Positions 50,012 through 58,954 are shown, counted from the first letter of the stretch. The stretch: 64,000 bases of DNA from Lysinibacillus odysseyi 34hs-1 = NBRC 100172 (GCF_001591965.1 NZ_BCVX01000004.1:1-64000); one strand, 5' to 3'. Notes: generated from the letters alone by a model not told the origin. Numbers and translations: made by a program.

Positions 50012-51340
50012 TTATTCTGCTATTGCTTGGGCTACAGGAGCAGCTTCTTTTTTCACTTCTAAATACTGAATTTGATGGCCATCTTTTTCTTTAATGGAAA
50101 AAGTAAAGCCTTCGTGATATAGAGACTTATCCATATCCAAATCTACATCATTTGTATAGTACCAGCCGCCGATTGTATCAACGTCTGCATGCTCCAATTC
50201 GATATACAATAGCTTTGCGACATCATCCAAAAGCACTTTCGAATGGAGAATGTAGTGATCTTCACCGATACGGCGTATTTCTGGAATTTCATCATCATCA
50301 AACTCGTCGCGGATCTCGCCGACAAGCTCTTCCAAAATATCCTCAACCGTCACCATACCACTAGTACCGCCGTATTCATCGAGTAGGATGGCGATGTGAA
50401 TGCGCTCCTTCTGCATTTTTTGGAGCAAATCATGGATCGGGGTTGTTTCAATCGCCCGTACAACTGGATTAATAAAGTCCGCCAATTCAAATGACTCAGG
50501 GCGAATTCGATTTTTTAAGCCAAGTGTCAGGAAATCCTTAATATTAAGGAAACCTAAAATATTGTCTCGGTCTCCTTCATAAACCGGATAACGTGTATAC
50601 CGTTCTTCCGATACCTGTGTCAGTACCTCTTCGAACGTAGCGTTTACATCAAAGCCGACAATATCTGTACGCGGTACCATAATTTCGCGCGCAATTTTAT
50701 CATCAAACTCAAATACATTGTTTACATATTTTAATTCGTTCATATTGATTTCGCCTGATTTATAGCTTTCAGAAAGCAGGAGACGAAGCTCTTCCTCTGT
50801 ATGGGATAGTTCATGCTCACTCGCAGGCTTCATGCCGAACAGGCCGACAAGAAGACGGGCTGAGCCATTCAAGAACCAAATGAACGGATAAAGAATTTTA
50901 TAGAAAATCATAATCGGCTTGGCAAAAGCAAGTGTAATAGCCTCAGCTTTTTGAATAGCGACTGTTTTCGGTGCTAACTCCCCGACAACAACATGAAGGA
51001 AGGTTGCAATGACAAAGGCTCCGCCAATAGTAAACCAATGGATAGTATCAGTCGGTATTCCCACTGACTTAAATAAAGGGTGCAGGATAAACTCAAACGT
51101 TGACTCCCCGACCATACCAATACCAAGCGCTGTCACGGTAATACCTAGCTGACAGGCAGATAAGTATTCGTCCAGATGCGTGGTCACTTTCTTCGCTGAA
51201 AGCGCCCGTGATGTTCCTTCTGCTACTAGCTGGTCAATGCGGGATTGACGTACTTTGACGATAGCGAATTCCGTCGCTACGAAAAAGGCCGTTAATGCCA
51301 ATAAAATGATGAAAATCGTTAAGTTAATTGCGGTGGACAA
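50012..51340 (-). CDS. mpfA: CNNM/CorC-family Mg2+ exporter, paralogue 2 (MpfA/YhdP type)
   Basis: 442 residues with the DUF21 membrane domain, two CBS domains (IMVPRTDIV, RYPVYEGDRDNILGFLNIK) and a C-terminal CorC_HlyC domain. It is paralogous to the gene at 41142-42485. A MerR gene directly upstream matches the B. subtilis yhdQ-yhdP pair, in which YhdP (MpfA) exports magnesium. Start region: AGGAGGTG (51378-51371) overlaps the MerR stop but is 30 bases from TTG 51340; a perfect 8-bp hairpin (51347-51367) fills the gap and, if folded, would bring the site to normal distance. Confidence 0.88.
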   Translation of the reverse strand: MSTAINLTIFIILLALTAFFVATEFAIVKVRQSRIDQLVAEGTSRALSAKKVTTHLDEYLSACQLGITVTALGIGMVGESTFEFILHPLFKSVGIPTDTIHWFTIGGAFVIATFLHVVVGELAPKTVAIQKAEAITLAFAKPIMIFYKILYPFIWFLNGSARLLVGLFGMKPASEHELSHTEEELRLLLSESYKSGEINMNELKYVNNVFEFDDKIAREIMVPRTDIVGFDVNATFEEVLTQVSEERYTRYPVYEGDRDNILGFLNIKDFLTLGLKNRIRPESFELADFINPVVRAIETTPIHDLLQKMQKERIHIAILLDEYGGTSGMVTVEDILEELVGEIRDEFDDDEIPEIRRIGEDHYILHSKVLLDDVAKLLYIELEHADVDTIGGWYYTNDVDLDMDKSLYHEGFTFSIKEKDGHQIQYLEVKKEAAPVAQAIAE

Positions 51341-51346
51341 TTAGTC

Positions 51347-51367
51347 GTTCTACTCTCGAAGTAGAAC
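51347..51367 (-). promoter_or_regulatory. Hairpin between ribosome site and start of the mpfA-type gene
   Basis: GTTCTACT pairs perfectly with AGTAGAAC around a 5-base loop. It lies between AGGAGGTG and TTG 51340. Folding shortens the spacing from 30 to about 9 bases. Confidence 0.55.
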
Positions 51368-51376
51368 GTTCACCTC

Positions 51377-51748
51377 CTAGTTATTTAAAAGTAATAGTAA
51401 AGACTGCATGAGTGCCACACTTTCAGGAGACACTTTTTTTCGTATCTTTTGCTTTTCCTTTTCATCGAGCTGGCCCATCAGCTTTGCTACATCGTGTTCA
51501 AGCTTTTTCATCTGTAGACGAATTTCCTGAACATCAACTTCTTCAGCGATAGGTTCCTCGACATTTAGCATTCTACGAATCTCCTCCAGGGATTTACCAT
51601 CCGCTTTTTGCTCTTCAATCCAATGAATCCGTTCCACCATTGCGCGGTCATAATAGCGATAATTTGAAGCAGAACGTTCCATTAGTAATAAGCCGAGATT
51701 CGTATAATAATCAATTGTTCTTTTCGTTACGCCCGTTTGCGCAGCCAA
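51377..51748 (-). CDS. MerR-family regulator, N terminus apparently frameshifted
   Basis: 123 residues as an open frame from TTG 51748: a winged-helix fragment AAQTGVTKRTIDYYTNLGLL and a C-terminal coiled coil. MerR proteins begin about ten residues earlier with a KIGELA motif, and that peptide (EKLKIGE) is encoded just upstream in the same frame but without a start. ATG 51777 with GGGGTGAT before it is out of frame by one base; a fourth G at 51773-51775 would give MGNEKLKIGELAAQTG. So a one-base deletion in a G run, or a sequencing error, is likely. It belongs with the mpfA-type gene downstream. Confidence 0.7.
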   Translation of the reverse strand: MAAQTGVTKRTIDYYTNLGLLLMERSASNYRYYDRAMVERIHWIEEQKADGKSLEEIRRMLNVEEPIAEEVDVQEIRLQMKKLEHDVAKLMGQLDEKEKQKIRKKVSPESVALMQSLLLLLNN

Positions 51749-51810
51749 TTCACCTATTTTTAATTTCTCGTTCCCATATTATCACCCCAAACCGTCACGT
51801 TATAGTTTTA

Positions 51811-51839
51811 AGTATAAGGCAAGATAATCAATTTGTCGA
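51811..51839 (-). promoter_or_regulatory. Promoter of the merR-mpfA pair
   Basis: On the minus strand TCGACA (51839-51834) and TATACT (51816-51811) are 17 bp apart. Confidence 0.55.
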
Positions 51840-51962
51840 CCTTTTCAGCTGAAGAGAGGAATTTTGTGGAAGATTAAACTACAGCGCAGGACTGCAGCTT
51901 TGTATTTTTAAAGGTGCCATCGCTTTCTTCTGAAGGGGGAATGATGGAGGGTAGGTTCTATT

Positions 51963-51995
51963 CAAAAGAGACGCCGATCCATGATCAACGTCCCT
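51963..51995 (-). terminator. Terminator of the yheE-type gene
   Basis: On the minus strand AGGGACG pairs with CGTCTCT (one G-T) around a 15-base centre, followed by TTTGAAT. Confidence 0.5.
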
Positions 51996-52000
51996 TTTTT

Positions 52001-52210
52001 TCAATCATATACGTGGAATAGCATTAATTCGTGAATCATTTTTTCGACATGTGCCAAATCTTCAGGTGACGGTGCTTCACCAATATACCGGATACCGCCG
52101 TCTTTTTTGTATTCCGCCTGGTAGCGCTTTTGCTTGTAGAAAAATGATAGTGCCCAACCTGGAAGTTGTGTATTTTCATATAAAGGTTTATAACTAAAAT
52201 GTTGAATCAT
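52001..52210 (-). CDS. yheE: YheE-type small protein (DUF5342)
   Basis: 69 residues. HFSYKPLYENTQLPGW, FYKQKRYQAEY and the end HELMLFHVYD match the B. subtilis YheE plan, which has no known function. GGGAGGGAAG precedes ATG 52210, so the in-frame ATG at 52231 upstream was not used. It is divergent from yheB, and both sit in the same relative order as in the B. subtilis yhe region. Confidence 0.8.
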   Translation of the reverse strand: MIQHFSYKPLYENTQLPGWALSFFYKQKRYQAEYKKDGGIRYIGEAPSPEDLAHVEKMIHELMLFHVYD

Positions 52211-52330
52211 GGAACTTCCCTCCCGGTTCAATCGTACTTGATAAAAAGGGTCTATGCAATTGCCAAACAGCTTATAATTCCATTTTCGGTGGTATAATAA
52301 AAAAAGTTGAAAAGGAAATGAGAGGATTCA

Positions 52331-53476
52331 ATGGATAATTTATTTGTTTTAATCTTATTTTTAGCAGGTGTCGGAGCAATCGTTGGGGCAGCGACAAACT
52401 ATCTGGCAATTAAAATGCTTTTCCGTCCCCACAATCCGATTTATTTTATGAAGTGGCGTCTGCCATTAACACCCGGTCTGATTCCAAAACGGCGGGATAT
52501 GCTGGCTATCCAGCTCGGTAAAACGGTAACGGAGTATTTATTGACCCCGGCTACCATTAAAAAGAAGTTCTTATCAGACGAGGTGCGCCAAAATGTGCTG
52601 CAGTTTGCACAGCAGAAAGTAGAGCAGGAAATCTTTTTAAATGATAAAACATTGAAAGACTGGCTGGATCTTACGGGCTTCGGGCATCTTCCCGCGACTG
52701 TAGAAGGAAAAGTAGATGTCATCATATACAGCCAGTTTGAAAATGTAAAACATGTGCTTTCTACAAAGAAAATCCAAGAAATTCTACCGGCGGATTTAGA
52801 GCCTGTCCTGGATCGCAAAATTTCCGAAGCCGTTGGACAGATTCTCCAAAAAGGCGAGGATTACTTTTTATCGCCAGAAGGATATATGACAATTCGTAAC
52901 ATGCTTGATGACTTTTTATCGTCAAAAGGTTCGATTGGTGGTATGATTCAAATGTTCATGGGCGATTCTTCCTCACTTGTGGAAAAAGTGCAGCGTGAAC
53001 TCGTGAAATTCTTGCAGGCACCGGGGACAAGCGCATTGCTGAACCGGATTTTTCTAACAGAGTGGGAAAAAGTAAAGGAACGTCCCGCAATGGATTTTAT
53101 GAAGGATATTAATTTCGACCGCATTGCAGGCAATATTCAGGAATATGCTAAAAGAGAATTAGCACTAGATGAACGTTTAGATAAAAGAATCCAGGATTAT
53201 TGGCCGCAGGGAAATGACTGGGCGAAAAACGAACTGCTTCCAAAGCTGCTTAATAAAGTATTTATAGAAGCAGAGAATAAAATTGAAGATGTACTACAGC
53301 GTCTAAACTTAGCGGAAGTAGTCCGTGAGCAAGTGGATTCATTCCCGACTGCCAAGTTGGAGGAGCTCGTTTTGGGGATTATCAGCAAAGAGCTTCGCTT
53401 AATTACATGGCTCGGCGGGATTATCGGCGGGTTAGTCGGTATTGTGCAAGCCTTCATTGTGTTCTTCACCAACTAA
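52331..53476 (+). CDS. yheB: DUF445-family membrane protein (YheB type)
   Basis: 381 residues. Hydrophobic helices at both ends (3-25 and 355-378) frame a long helical soluble part. AATNYLAIKMLFRPHNPIYF and LTPGLIPKRRDMLAIQLGKTV (split) are signature DUF445 segments. The family is conserved in Firmicutes; its function is unknown. AAATGAGAGG precedes ATG 52331. yheA follows at 23 bases. Confidence 0.88.
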   Translation: MDNLFVLILFLAGVGAIVGAATNYLAIKMLFRPHNPIYFMKWRLPLTPGLIPKRRDMLAIQLGKTVTEYLLTPATIKKKFLSDEVRQNVLQFAQQKVEQEIFLNDKTLKDWLDLTGFGHLPATVEGKVDVIIYSQFENVKHVLSTKKIQEILPADLEPVLDRKISEAVGQILQKGEDYFLSPEGYMTIRNMLDDFLSSKGSIGGMIQMFMGDSSSLVEKVQRELVKFLQAPGTSALLNRIFLTEWEKVKERPAMDFMKDINFDRIAGNIQEYAKRELALDERLDKRIQDYWPQGNDWAKNELLPKLLNKVFIEAENKIEDVLQRLNLAEVVREQVDSFPTAKLEELVLGIISKELRLITWLGGIIGGLVGIVQAFIVFFTN

Positions 53477-53499
53477 TTTAAAAGAGAGTAGGCATACAA

Positions 53500-53844
53500 A
53501 TGATTAATATTTATGATGACATTAATAAGCTGGAAGCTACCTTCCGTAATACAGAGGAATTTAAGGCATTGAAAGAATCGGTAGAAGTAGTGCGAGCTGA
53601 CGAAGAAGCACGCGTACTGTTTACGAATTTCCGCGATATTCAAATGAAGCTGCAGCAAAAGCAGGCAGCCGGGGAAGAGCTTCTGGAAGATGAATATGTC
53701 TACTTACAAAAAGCAGCACAACTTGCACAGCAAAACCCGAAAATTTTAGCGATGCTTGAGGCAGAAATGTCAATGAGTACTGTTTTGGAAGAAGTAAACC
53801 GTATTTTAGTAAAGCCAATCCAATCATTATATGATGGACTATAA
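53500..53844 (+). CDS. yheA: YlbF/YmcA-superfamily protein (YheA type)
   Basis: 114 residues, all helical. INIYDDINKLEATFRNTEEF and LQQKQAAGEELLEDEYVYLQ (split) match YheA of the YlbF/YmcA superfamily. YlbF, YmcA and YaaT form an RNase Y-linked complex in B. subtilis; YheA itself has no proved role. AGAGAGTAGG precedes ATG 53500. Cotranscribed with yheB. Confidence 0.88.
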   Translation: MINIYDDINKLEATFRNTEEFKALKESVEVVRADEEARVLFTNFRDIQMKLQQKQAAGEELLEDEYVYLQKAAQLAQQNPKILAMLEAEMSMSTVLEEVNRILVKPIQSLYDGL

Positions 53845-53853
53845 GAGTGAACA

Positions 53854-53883
53854 TGAGGGCCGTACAGATTGTACGGTCCTCAC
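53854..53883 (+). terminator. Hairpin after yheA
   Basis: GAGGGCCGTAC pairs with GTACGGTCCTC (one G-T) around AGATT. No T-run follows, so it may be a processing or stabilising hairpin rather than a terminator. Confidence 0.5.
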
Positions 53884-53971
53884 GTGTGTTGCCGAACGCT
53901 TTTAACTAGCGTTGCTTGTCGGGCGAGCGTTTTCAAGTCAAACTGGGTAAGTCTTCTATTTGCCATCTTAT

Positions 53972-54017
53972 CAAAGGGTGAGTTGTCTCTGACAACTCAC
54001 CTTTGAGTTTTTTATGC
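53972..54017 (+). terminator. Strong terminator
   Basis: CAAAGGGTGAGTTGTC pairs with GACAACTCACCTTTG (one bulge) around TCTGA, followed by AGTTTTTT. The rest of 53884-54198 shows no gene. Confidence 0.88.
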
Positions 54018-54198
54018 AAAAAGGGGGATTGCCCCCTCGCAATTGTATCTTCTTACGATCTGATTTTACGGCCGTAAATGAAATATAAAACTTGAATCAT
54101 TCAAGACTGTGGTGTAGGCTGTTTTTTGTTACAATAGGTAAGATGTTTTAATAAGTAAATAATCATAAAGATGAATTTAACGAAAGTAGAGAAAATAG

Positions 54199-55701
54199 AT
54201 GAAAACGATATACATTACTGAACAATTTAAAGATGACTGGAATCGTGTGCTGAATCATATTGCGAATCTTTTTTACGAGGATTCCGTAATCAAATTTACA
54301 AAAGACGGCTCGGACATGTCGATTTCTTTTACACATGCCATCGACGAGCAATTCACTATTACAACGGCGGCTAAACTCATTGTAGACGGACAGGAGTATA
54401 CAAGCGATTATTCAATTGGCTATGCCACGGAGGGGACAGAAAAAGAGCAGAATATTCGTATGAAACGAGCTCTTTCCCACGTGATGCTGGATGTACTGGA
54501 GCAGTATACAGGCATGACGCAGCAATGGGGTATATTAACAGGTGTCCGCCCGACAAAGCTATATCACAAATACCGCAAGGCCGGACTTCCTGAAGAAGAA
54601 ATCTTTGCCGTTCTTAAAAAGGACTTCCGCCTCTCTGACGCAAAGATCAGCCTGATGAAAGAGATTGTAGCCCGCCAGCTGCAGATTATCCCGGATTTAG
54701 ATGAAATCGGGCAAGAGATTTCCATCTATATCGGCGTGCCGTTCTGTCCCACAATGTGCGCCTATTGCACATTCCCGGCATATGCTATCCAATCCAATCG
54801 GAAAGCAGGGCGGGTAGAGAAATTTATTGACGGCCTGCATATTGAGCTGCGGGAAATGGGGAAGTGGCTTACAGAGAAAAATATGCGCATTACTTCTATT
54901 TATTGGGGCGGGGGTACACCAACTTCAATAGAAGCTGAAGAAATGGATGCACTTTATCAAACAATGTTTGATTCATTCCCGAACAAAGAGTCTATCCGTG
55001 AAATTACAGTGGAGGCTGGACGACCGGATACGATTACACCTGAAAAGATTGAGGTATTGAAAAAATGGGGAATTGACCGTATTTCCGTAAATCCGCAGTC
55101 TTATACGCAAGAGACGCTGAAGGCAATCGGCCGTCACCATACTGTACAGGAGACAGTCGACAAATTCTGGTTATCGCGCAATATGGGAATGAATAATATC
55201 AATATGGATTTAATCATTGGTCTGCCGAATGAAGGCATCGAGGAGTTCAAGCATTCATTGGAAGAGTCAGCGAAAATGCAGCCGGAATCATTGACTGTTC
55301 ATACATTGAGCTTCAAGCGTGCTTCTGAGATGACGCGCAACAAAGATAAATACAAAGTAGCTGACCGGGATACAGTGGCAGAAATGATGCAGATGGCAAG
55401 TAACTGGACTAAGGAAAACGGCTATGTACCATATTACTTATACCGCCAGAAAAACATTTTGGGGAATCTTGAAAACGTAGGCTATTGTAAGCCGGGAGAA
55501 GAATCAATCTATAATATCGTGATTATGGAAGAAGTGCAGACAATTCTTGGTATCGGCTGTGGCGCTTCATCGAAATTTGTGCATCCTGTAACAGGGAAAA
55601 TTACACAGTTCCATAACCCGAAAGATCCCGCGGCATATATTATGACGTTTGAGGATGCAATTAAGAAAAAAATCGATATTTTAAATGAATTGTACTCATA
55701 G
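54199..55701 (+). CDS. hemZ: Radical-SAM coproporphyrinogen III oxidase-like protein HemZ
   Basis: 500 residues, matching the length of B. subtilis HemZ (about 501). A family-specific N-terminal region of about 170 residues is followed by a radical-SAM domain with Cys183, Cys187 and Cys190 (PFCPTMCAYCTFPAY), WGGGTPTS, VEAGRPDTI and MDLIIGLPNEG. HemZ is tied to oxygen-independent haem synthesis, but its enzyme activity has been questioned since HemW-like proteins share this plan. The ribosome site is weak (AGTAGAGAAAATAG). Confidence 0.88.
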   Translation: MKTIYITEQFKDDWNRVLNHIANLFYEDSVIKFTKDGSDMSISFTHAIDEQFTITTAAKLIVDGQEYTSDYSIGYATEGTEKEQNIRMKRALSHVMLDVLEQYTGMTQQWGILTGVRPTKLYHKYRKAGLPEEEIFAVLKKDFRLSDAKISLMKEIVARQLQIIPDLDEIGQEISIYIGVPFCPTMCAYCTFPAYAIQSNRKAGRVEKFIDGLHIELREMGKWLTEKNMRITSIYWGGGTPTSIEAEEMDALYQTMFDSFPNKESIREITVEAGRPDTITPEKIEVLKKWGIDRISVNPQSYTQETLKAIGRHHTVQETVDKFWLSRNMGMNNINMDLIIGLPNEGIEEFKHSLEESAKMQPESLTVHTLSFKRASEMTRNKDKYKVADRDTVAEMMQMASNWTKENGYVPYYLYRQKNILGNLENVGYCKPGEESIYNIVIMEEVQTILGIGCGASSKFVHPVTGKITQFHNPKDPAAYIMTFEDAIKKKIDILNELYS

Positions 55702-55836
55702 GAAACGGATCCTATTTTCAAAAGCAGGTGAGCATTTATATAGAATGCTAGGCTCTGGCAGCTAACGCCAGGCCGCCGCTTTCTTAACAGTAATTGGCTG
55801 GGTAGACTTCTCGCCAGTAAAAAAAGGATTTGTAAT

Positions 55837-57027
55837 ATGAAGAAAATAATTTTGCTAGTAATGCTACTGCTGCTCGCAGGATGTGCGGAAGTAACGGAAT
55901 CTGTAAAGGATGAAAAAGCTGCAAAGTCCGGAAAAGAAATGCTGGTTCATTTTATTGATATCGGTCAAGGAGACGCTATCCTGATCCAGTCACCGAATGG
56001 CAAAACGATGCTGGTTGACGGCGGAGTGAAGGGGCAAGGAACGAATGTTGTATCCTATCTGCGGGAGCAGGGTGTCGAGCGTTTGGATTATGTAGTAGCG
56101 ACCCATCCGGATGCTGACCACATTGGCGGCTTAATTGCCGTATTGAACTCCATTTCAATCAAACATTTCGTGGATTCGGGGAAAATGCATACATCGCAAA
56201 CCTATGAGGATATGATCTCGTTAGTTTCTGAAAAAAATATTCCCTATATTGTTCCAAAGACCGGGGACAACGTAAAATTGGATGATGCACTTGAGATTGC
56301 CGTCCTCCATGCAGACGAAGATGCGGCTGATAATAATGAGGCATCAATTGTGCTGAAAGTGGTATATAATAATGTATCCTTTTTATTGACAGGAGATGCT
56401 GACATTAGCGTGGAGAAGGAAATGATCGCTTCTCAAGACGTAAAAGCAACGGTTCTAAAGGCAGGGCACCACGGTTCCAACACAAGCAGTTCATCTGCCT
56501 TCATAGAGGCAGTCAGACCGGAAGTGGCTATTTTAAGCTATGGACAGGGGAATAAGTATGGTCATCCCCATTTTGAAGTAGTAGAAAGTCTGCAGCAGGC
56601 AGGCAGTAAAATTTATGGAACGGCTGAGTCAGGCCATATTGTTGTTGCAACCGATGGACAAGCCTATTCGGTCAACGCAGGAGAATGGACAGGAGTAGGC
56701 GCCGTAAGCTCTATTCCTGTACCATCCAAAGGAAAAATAGAAATAGTCAGTAAAGACTTGGAAAAGGAATTAGTAAGCGTCAAAAACAGCAGTGACAAAG
56801 CAGTAAACCTGTCGGGATGGCAGTTAGTTTCGGTAGAAGGAAACCAAGTATATGAGTTCCCTGATTATACGTTGCAGCCAGGTGAAGCGGTAACGGTTGC
56901 GAGCGGCCCGAACGCAGTAGAAGCACAAGGAATGCTGAAATGGACAAACCGGCAGATCTGGCTGAATTCGGGAGATGCCGCAAGACTACAAAACGCTAAA
57001 GGAGAGGTTGTCAGTGAGCTCGAATAA
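55837..57027 (+). CDS. Secreted metallo-beta-lactamase-fold lipoprotein with lamin-tail domain
   Basis: 396 residues. Lipoprotein signal with lipobox LAGC (Cys16). The metallo-beta-lactamase domain of the ComEC type runs from about 35 to 275, with THPDADHIGG giving His90, Asp92, Asp94 and His95, and LKAGHHGSNTSSS. The C-terminal 100 residues form a lamin-tail (LTD) domain (VNLSGWQLVS, DYTLQPGEAVTV). ComEC-type MBL domains degrade DNA strands; a secreted nuclease is the best guess. AAAAGGA precedes ATG 55837. A DUF3006 gene overlaps its end. Confidence 0.85.
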   Translation: MKKIILLVMLLLLAGCAEVTESVKDEKAAKSGKEMLVHFIDIGQGDAILIQSPNGKTMLVDGGVKGQGTNVVSYLREQGVERLDYVVATHPDADHIGGLIAVLNSISIKHFVDSGKMHTSQTYEDMISLVSEKNIPYIVPKTGDNVKLDDALEIAVLHADEDAADNNEASIVLKVVYNNVSFLLTGDADISVEKEMIASQDVKATVLKAGHHGSNTSSSSAFIEAVRPEVAILSYGQGNKYGHPHFEVVESLQQAGSKIYGTAESGHIVVATDGQAYSVNAGEWTGVGAVSSIPVPSKGKIEIVSKDLEKELVSVKNSSDKAVNLSGWQLVSVEGNQVYEFPDYTLQPGEAVTVASGPNAVEAQGMLKWTNRQIWLNSGDAARLQNAKGEVVSELE

Positions 57028-57262
57028 CTATACCCTCGATCGTTTTGAGGCAGATTATGCGATTTTTTTAAAGCGCCCTAATGAAACAGAGCAATTAATC
57101 ATTCATCGAGATGATATCCATGTATCCGTAAAGCCCGGGGATATTGTCAGCATCAAAGATGACGGAGAAAATTATGAAATTCTTGTGCTGACGGATGAAA
57201 CAAAGGCGGCTGAAGAACGGATCAAGCGTCTTAGAAATCAGCTCCAGCAAAAACAGCAATAG
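57014..57262 (+). CDS. DUF3006 protein
   Basis: 82 residues. DRFEADYAIFL, SVKPGDIVSI and a Lys/Glu/Gln-rich tail with RIKRLRNQLQQK match DUF3006. GTG 57014 is chosen with AAAGGAGAGG six bases upstream; it overlaps the lipoprotein gene by 14 bases. DUF3006 genes commonly follow ComEC-type MBL genes; the role is unknown and inferred as accessory. Confidence 0.85.
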   Translation: MSSNNYTLDRFEADYAIFLKRPNETEQLIIHRDDIHVSVKPGDIVSIKDDGENYEILVLTDETKAAEERIKRLRNQLQQKQQ

Positions 57263-57278
57263 AAAAAGCATTGCACTA

Positions 57279-57325
57279 ACCCGTAAATGTCACGTATCAA
57301 TCGGACGTTTACGGGTCTTTTTATA
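57279..57325 (+). terminator. Terminator after the DUF3006 gene
   Basis: ACCCGTAAATGTC pairs with GACGTTTACGGGT (one G-T) around an 11-base loop, followed by CTTTTTATAT. Confidence 0.85.
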
Positions 57326-57414
57326 TAGAAAATTATTCATAAATCATCGGAATTTTAAGACTTTAATATGCTAAAATGGGAAGTAGATATTTTGATGATG
57401 TAGGAGCGAAACTG

Positions 57415-58203
57415 ATGACAGTAAAAACGATAATTTTTGACCTTGATGATACACTATTATGGGATCAAAAGTCAGTAAAAACAGCTTTTGAAAAAACTTG
57501 TGAATATGCGGCGACAAAGTATGAAATAACATCTGATGAATTGGAAACAGCTGTTAGGGAAGCAGCACGGACACTTTATGAAGGTTATGAAACATATGAC
57601 TATACAGTGCTGATTGGTATTAATCCATTTGAAGGGCTATGGGGCGTATTTGACGATCCGACACCGGAATTCCAGAAAATGAAGGGAATTGTCGGGCAGT
57701 ACCGTGCCAATGCATGGACAAATGGTCTTCAAAAGCTTGGAATTAAGGACGAGGAGTTCGGTCGTGAACTAGGTGAGCGATTTGTGGAAGAGCGTAAAGC
57801 TGCTCCGTTTTTATATGAGGATACATTTGCTGTGCTGGACGAGCTGAAGGGTCGCTATCAATTAGTCCTTTTAACAAACGGAGCACCAAGTCTGCAAAAT
57901 TTGAAGCTTGAAATCACACCGGAAATCGCCCCGTATTTTGATCACATTGTGATCTCAGGAGACTTCGGTAAAGGAAAGCCAGACGCTTCTATTTTTGAAT
58001 TTGTCCTGAAAGAAAACAATCTGCAGCCGGAAGATGCCATCATGGTAGGCGACAATTTAATGACTGATATTTTAGGTTCATCGCGTGTCGGTATGCGGAA
58101 TGTATGGATCAATCGTGAAAATAAGCCGCACAGCCCGCATGTTACACCTACATATGAAGTAACATCACTTACAGAGTTTTCTGAGCTTTTAAAAGAGCTT
58201 TAA
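57415..58203 (+). CDS. HAD-family phosphatase
   Basis: 262 residues. Motif I FDLDDTLL (Asp9 and Asp11), motif II LLTNGAP, motif III Lys in [10 protein letters not shown], and motif [15 protein letters not shown] helical cap lies between motifs I and II, so it is a C1-capped enzyme of the YjjG/YsaA kind that hydrolyses small phosphates. Substrate unknown. TAGGAG eight bases before ATG 57415 fixes the start; the in-frame ATG at 57376 has none. Confidence 0.88.
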   Translation: MTVKTIIFDLDDTLLWDQKSVKTAFEKTCEYAATKYEITSDELETAVREAARTLYEGYETYDYTVLIGINPFEGLWGVFDDPTPEFQKMKGIVGQYRANAWTNGLQKLGIKDEEFGRELGERFVEERKAAPFLYEDTFAVLDELKGRYQLVLLTNGAPSLQNLKLEITPEIAPYFDHIVISGDFGKGKPDASIFEFVLKENNLQPEDAIMVGDNLMTDILGSSRVGMRNVWINRENKPHSPHVTPTYEVTSLTEFSELLKEL

Positions 58204-58551
58204 GTAAAAAGCATATAAACACAAACAAAGCTCCTCTTTTGCAATATAGATGATAGTATTTCGCTGTAAGCACTGCTGGATGAATGGTTTACAGTAGAGA
58301 TTTATTTTGAAGAAAGGCTGTGCTAAAAGTTAACGTAACTTTTAACACAGCTTTTTATATTTAGTATGAATATTTACTATGAATACTAGAATAGTATAAA
58401 GAGAACAGGGCGATTTAATAGAGGTAATATGTATTGGCGAATTATCTTTCTTTTCTTCTTTCTTTCAGCATGATTCACTGTTCTTCAAATCGGCACGGAG
58501 AATTAGGTCAATGGCAATTTGTTTTCACGACCAGATAGCCCAAATAAGTGT
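58204..58551. other. Intergenic with one terminator, no gene seen
   Basis: This stretch contains the terminator at 58317-58359 and an AT-rich run before the promoter at 58552. No frame with a ribosome site was found. Confidence 0.4.
58317..58359 (+). terminator. Terminator after the HAD gene
   Basis: GCTGTGCTAAAAGTT pairs with AACTTTTAACACAGC (one mismatch) around ACGT, followed by TTTTTATAT. Its stem resembles that at 47126-47169. Confidence 0.85.
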
Positions 58552-58580
58552 TTGAATAGTCTGACTACTATTGGTATACT
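58552..58580 (+). promoter_or_regulatory. Sigma-A promoter of the zinc-ribbon gene pair
   Basis: TTGAAT (58552-58557) and TATACT (58575-58580) have a 17-bp spacer, about 25 bases before the first gene's ribosome site. Confidence 0.65.
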
Positions 58581-58611
58581 TGAGTGAATGAAAGTTGAAA
58601 GGAGCTCGCTC

Positions 58612-58947
58612 ATGCATACTACATGTGAAAATTGCAGCCGTCCGTATACAGAATTAGCCACTTTAACAATGGAGGGGCATGCCGCAGACCTTTGTGTAAC
58701 ATGCCAGCATATATTGGCGCAGAATAAAGAGCGATTTCTTCAACTTGTGCGATCTAAAAGTATGGCTGAGTCCAATGTTGAAATGAAAAGGAAACATAGA
58801 ATGTTATCCACCTTACTAGTAGCAGGTGTAGCAGGTGTTACTTTCATCATGGGAGTGGGAGCAGCCGAAAGTATCGGTATTTTTACCGAAAGCCAATCGA
58901 TTGGTCAAACTGAATATTTATCATTTGCATTGCTTAAACAGCTATAG
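58612..58947 (+). CDS. Zinc-ribbon membrane protein 1
   Basis: 111 residues. A treble-clef-like N-terminal motif CENCSRPY (Cys5, Cys8) with CVTCQH (two more Cys at about 31 and 34), a charged linker, one transmembrane helix (about 67-86) and a short tail. Four Cys at C-x2-C...C-x2-C spacing suggest one zinc site. AAAGGAG precedes ATG 58612; the upstream ATG 58588 has no site. Function unknown. It is paralogous in plan to the next gene. Confidence 0.7.
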   Translation: MHTTCENCSRPYTELATLTMEGHAADLCVTCQHILAQNKERFLQLVRSKSMAESNVEMKRKHRMLSTLLVAGVAGVTFIMGVGAAESIGIFTESQSIGQTEYLSFALLKQL

Positions 58948-58954
58948 TGATCTG

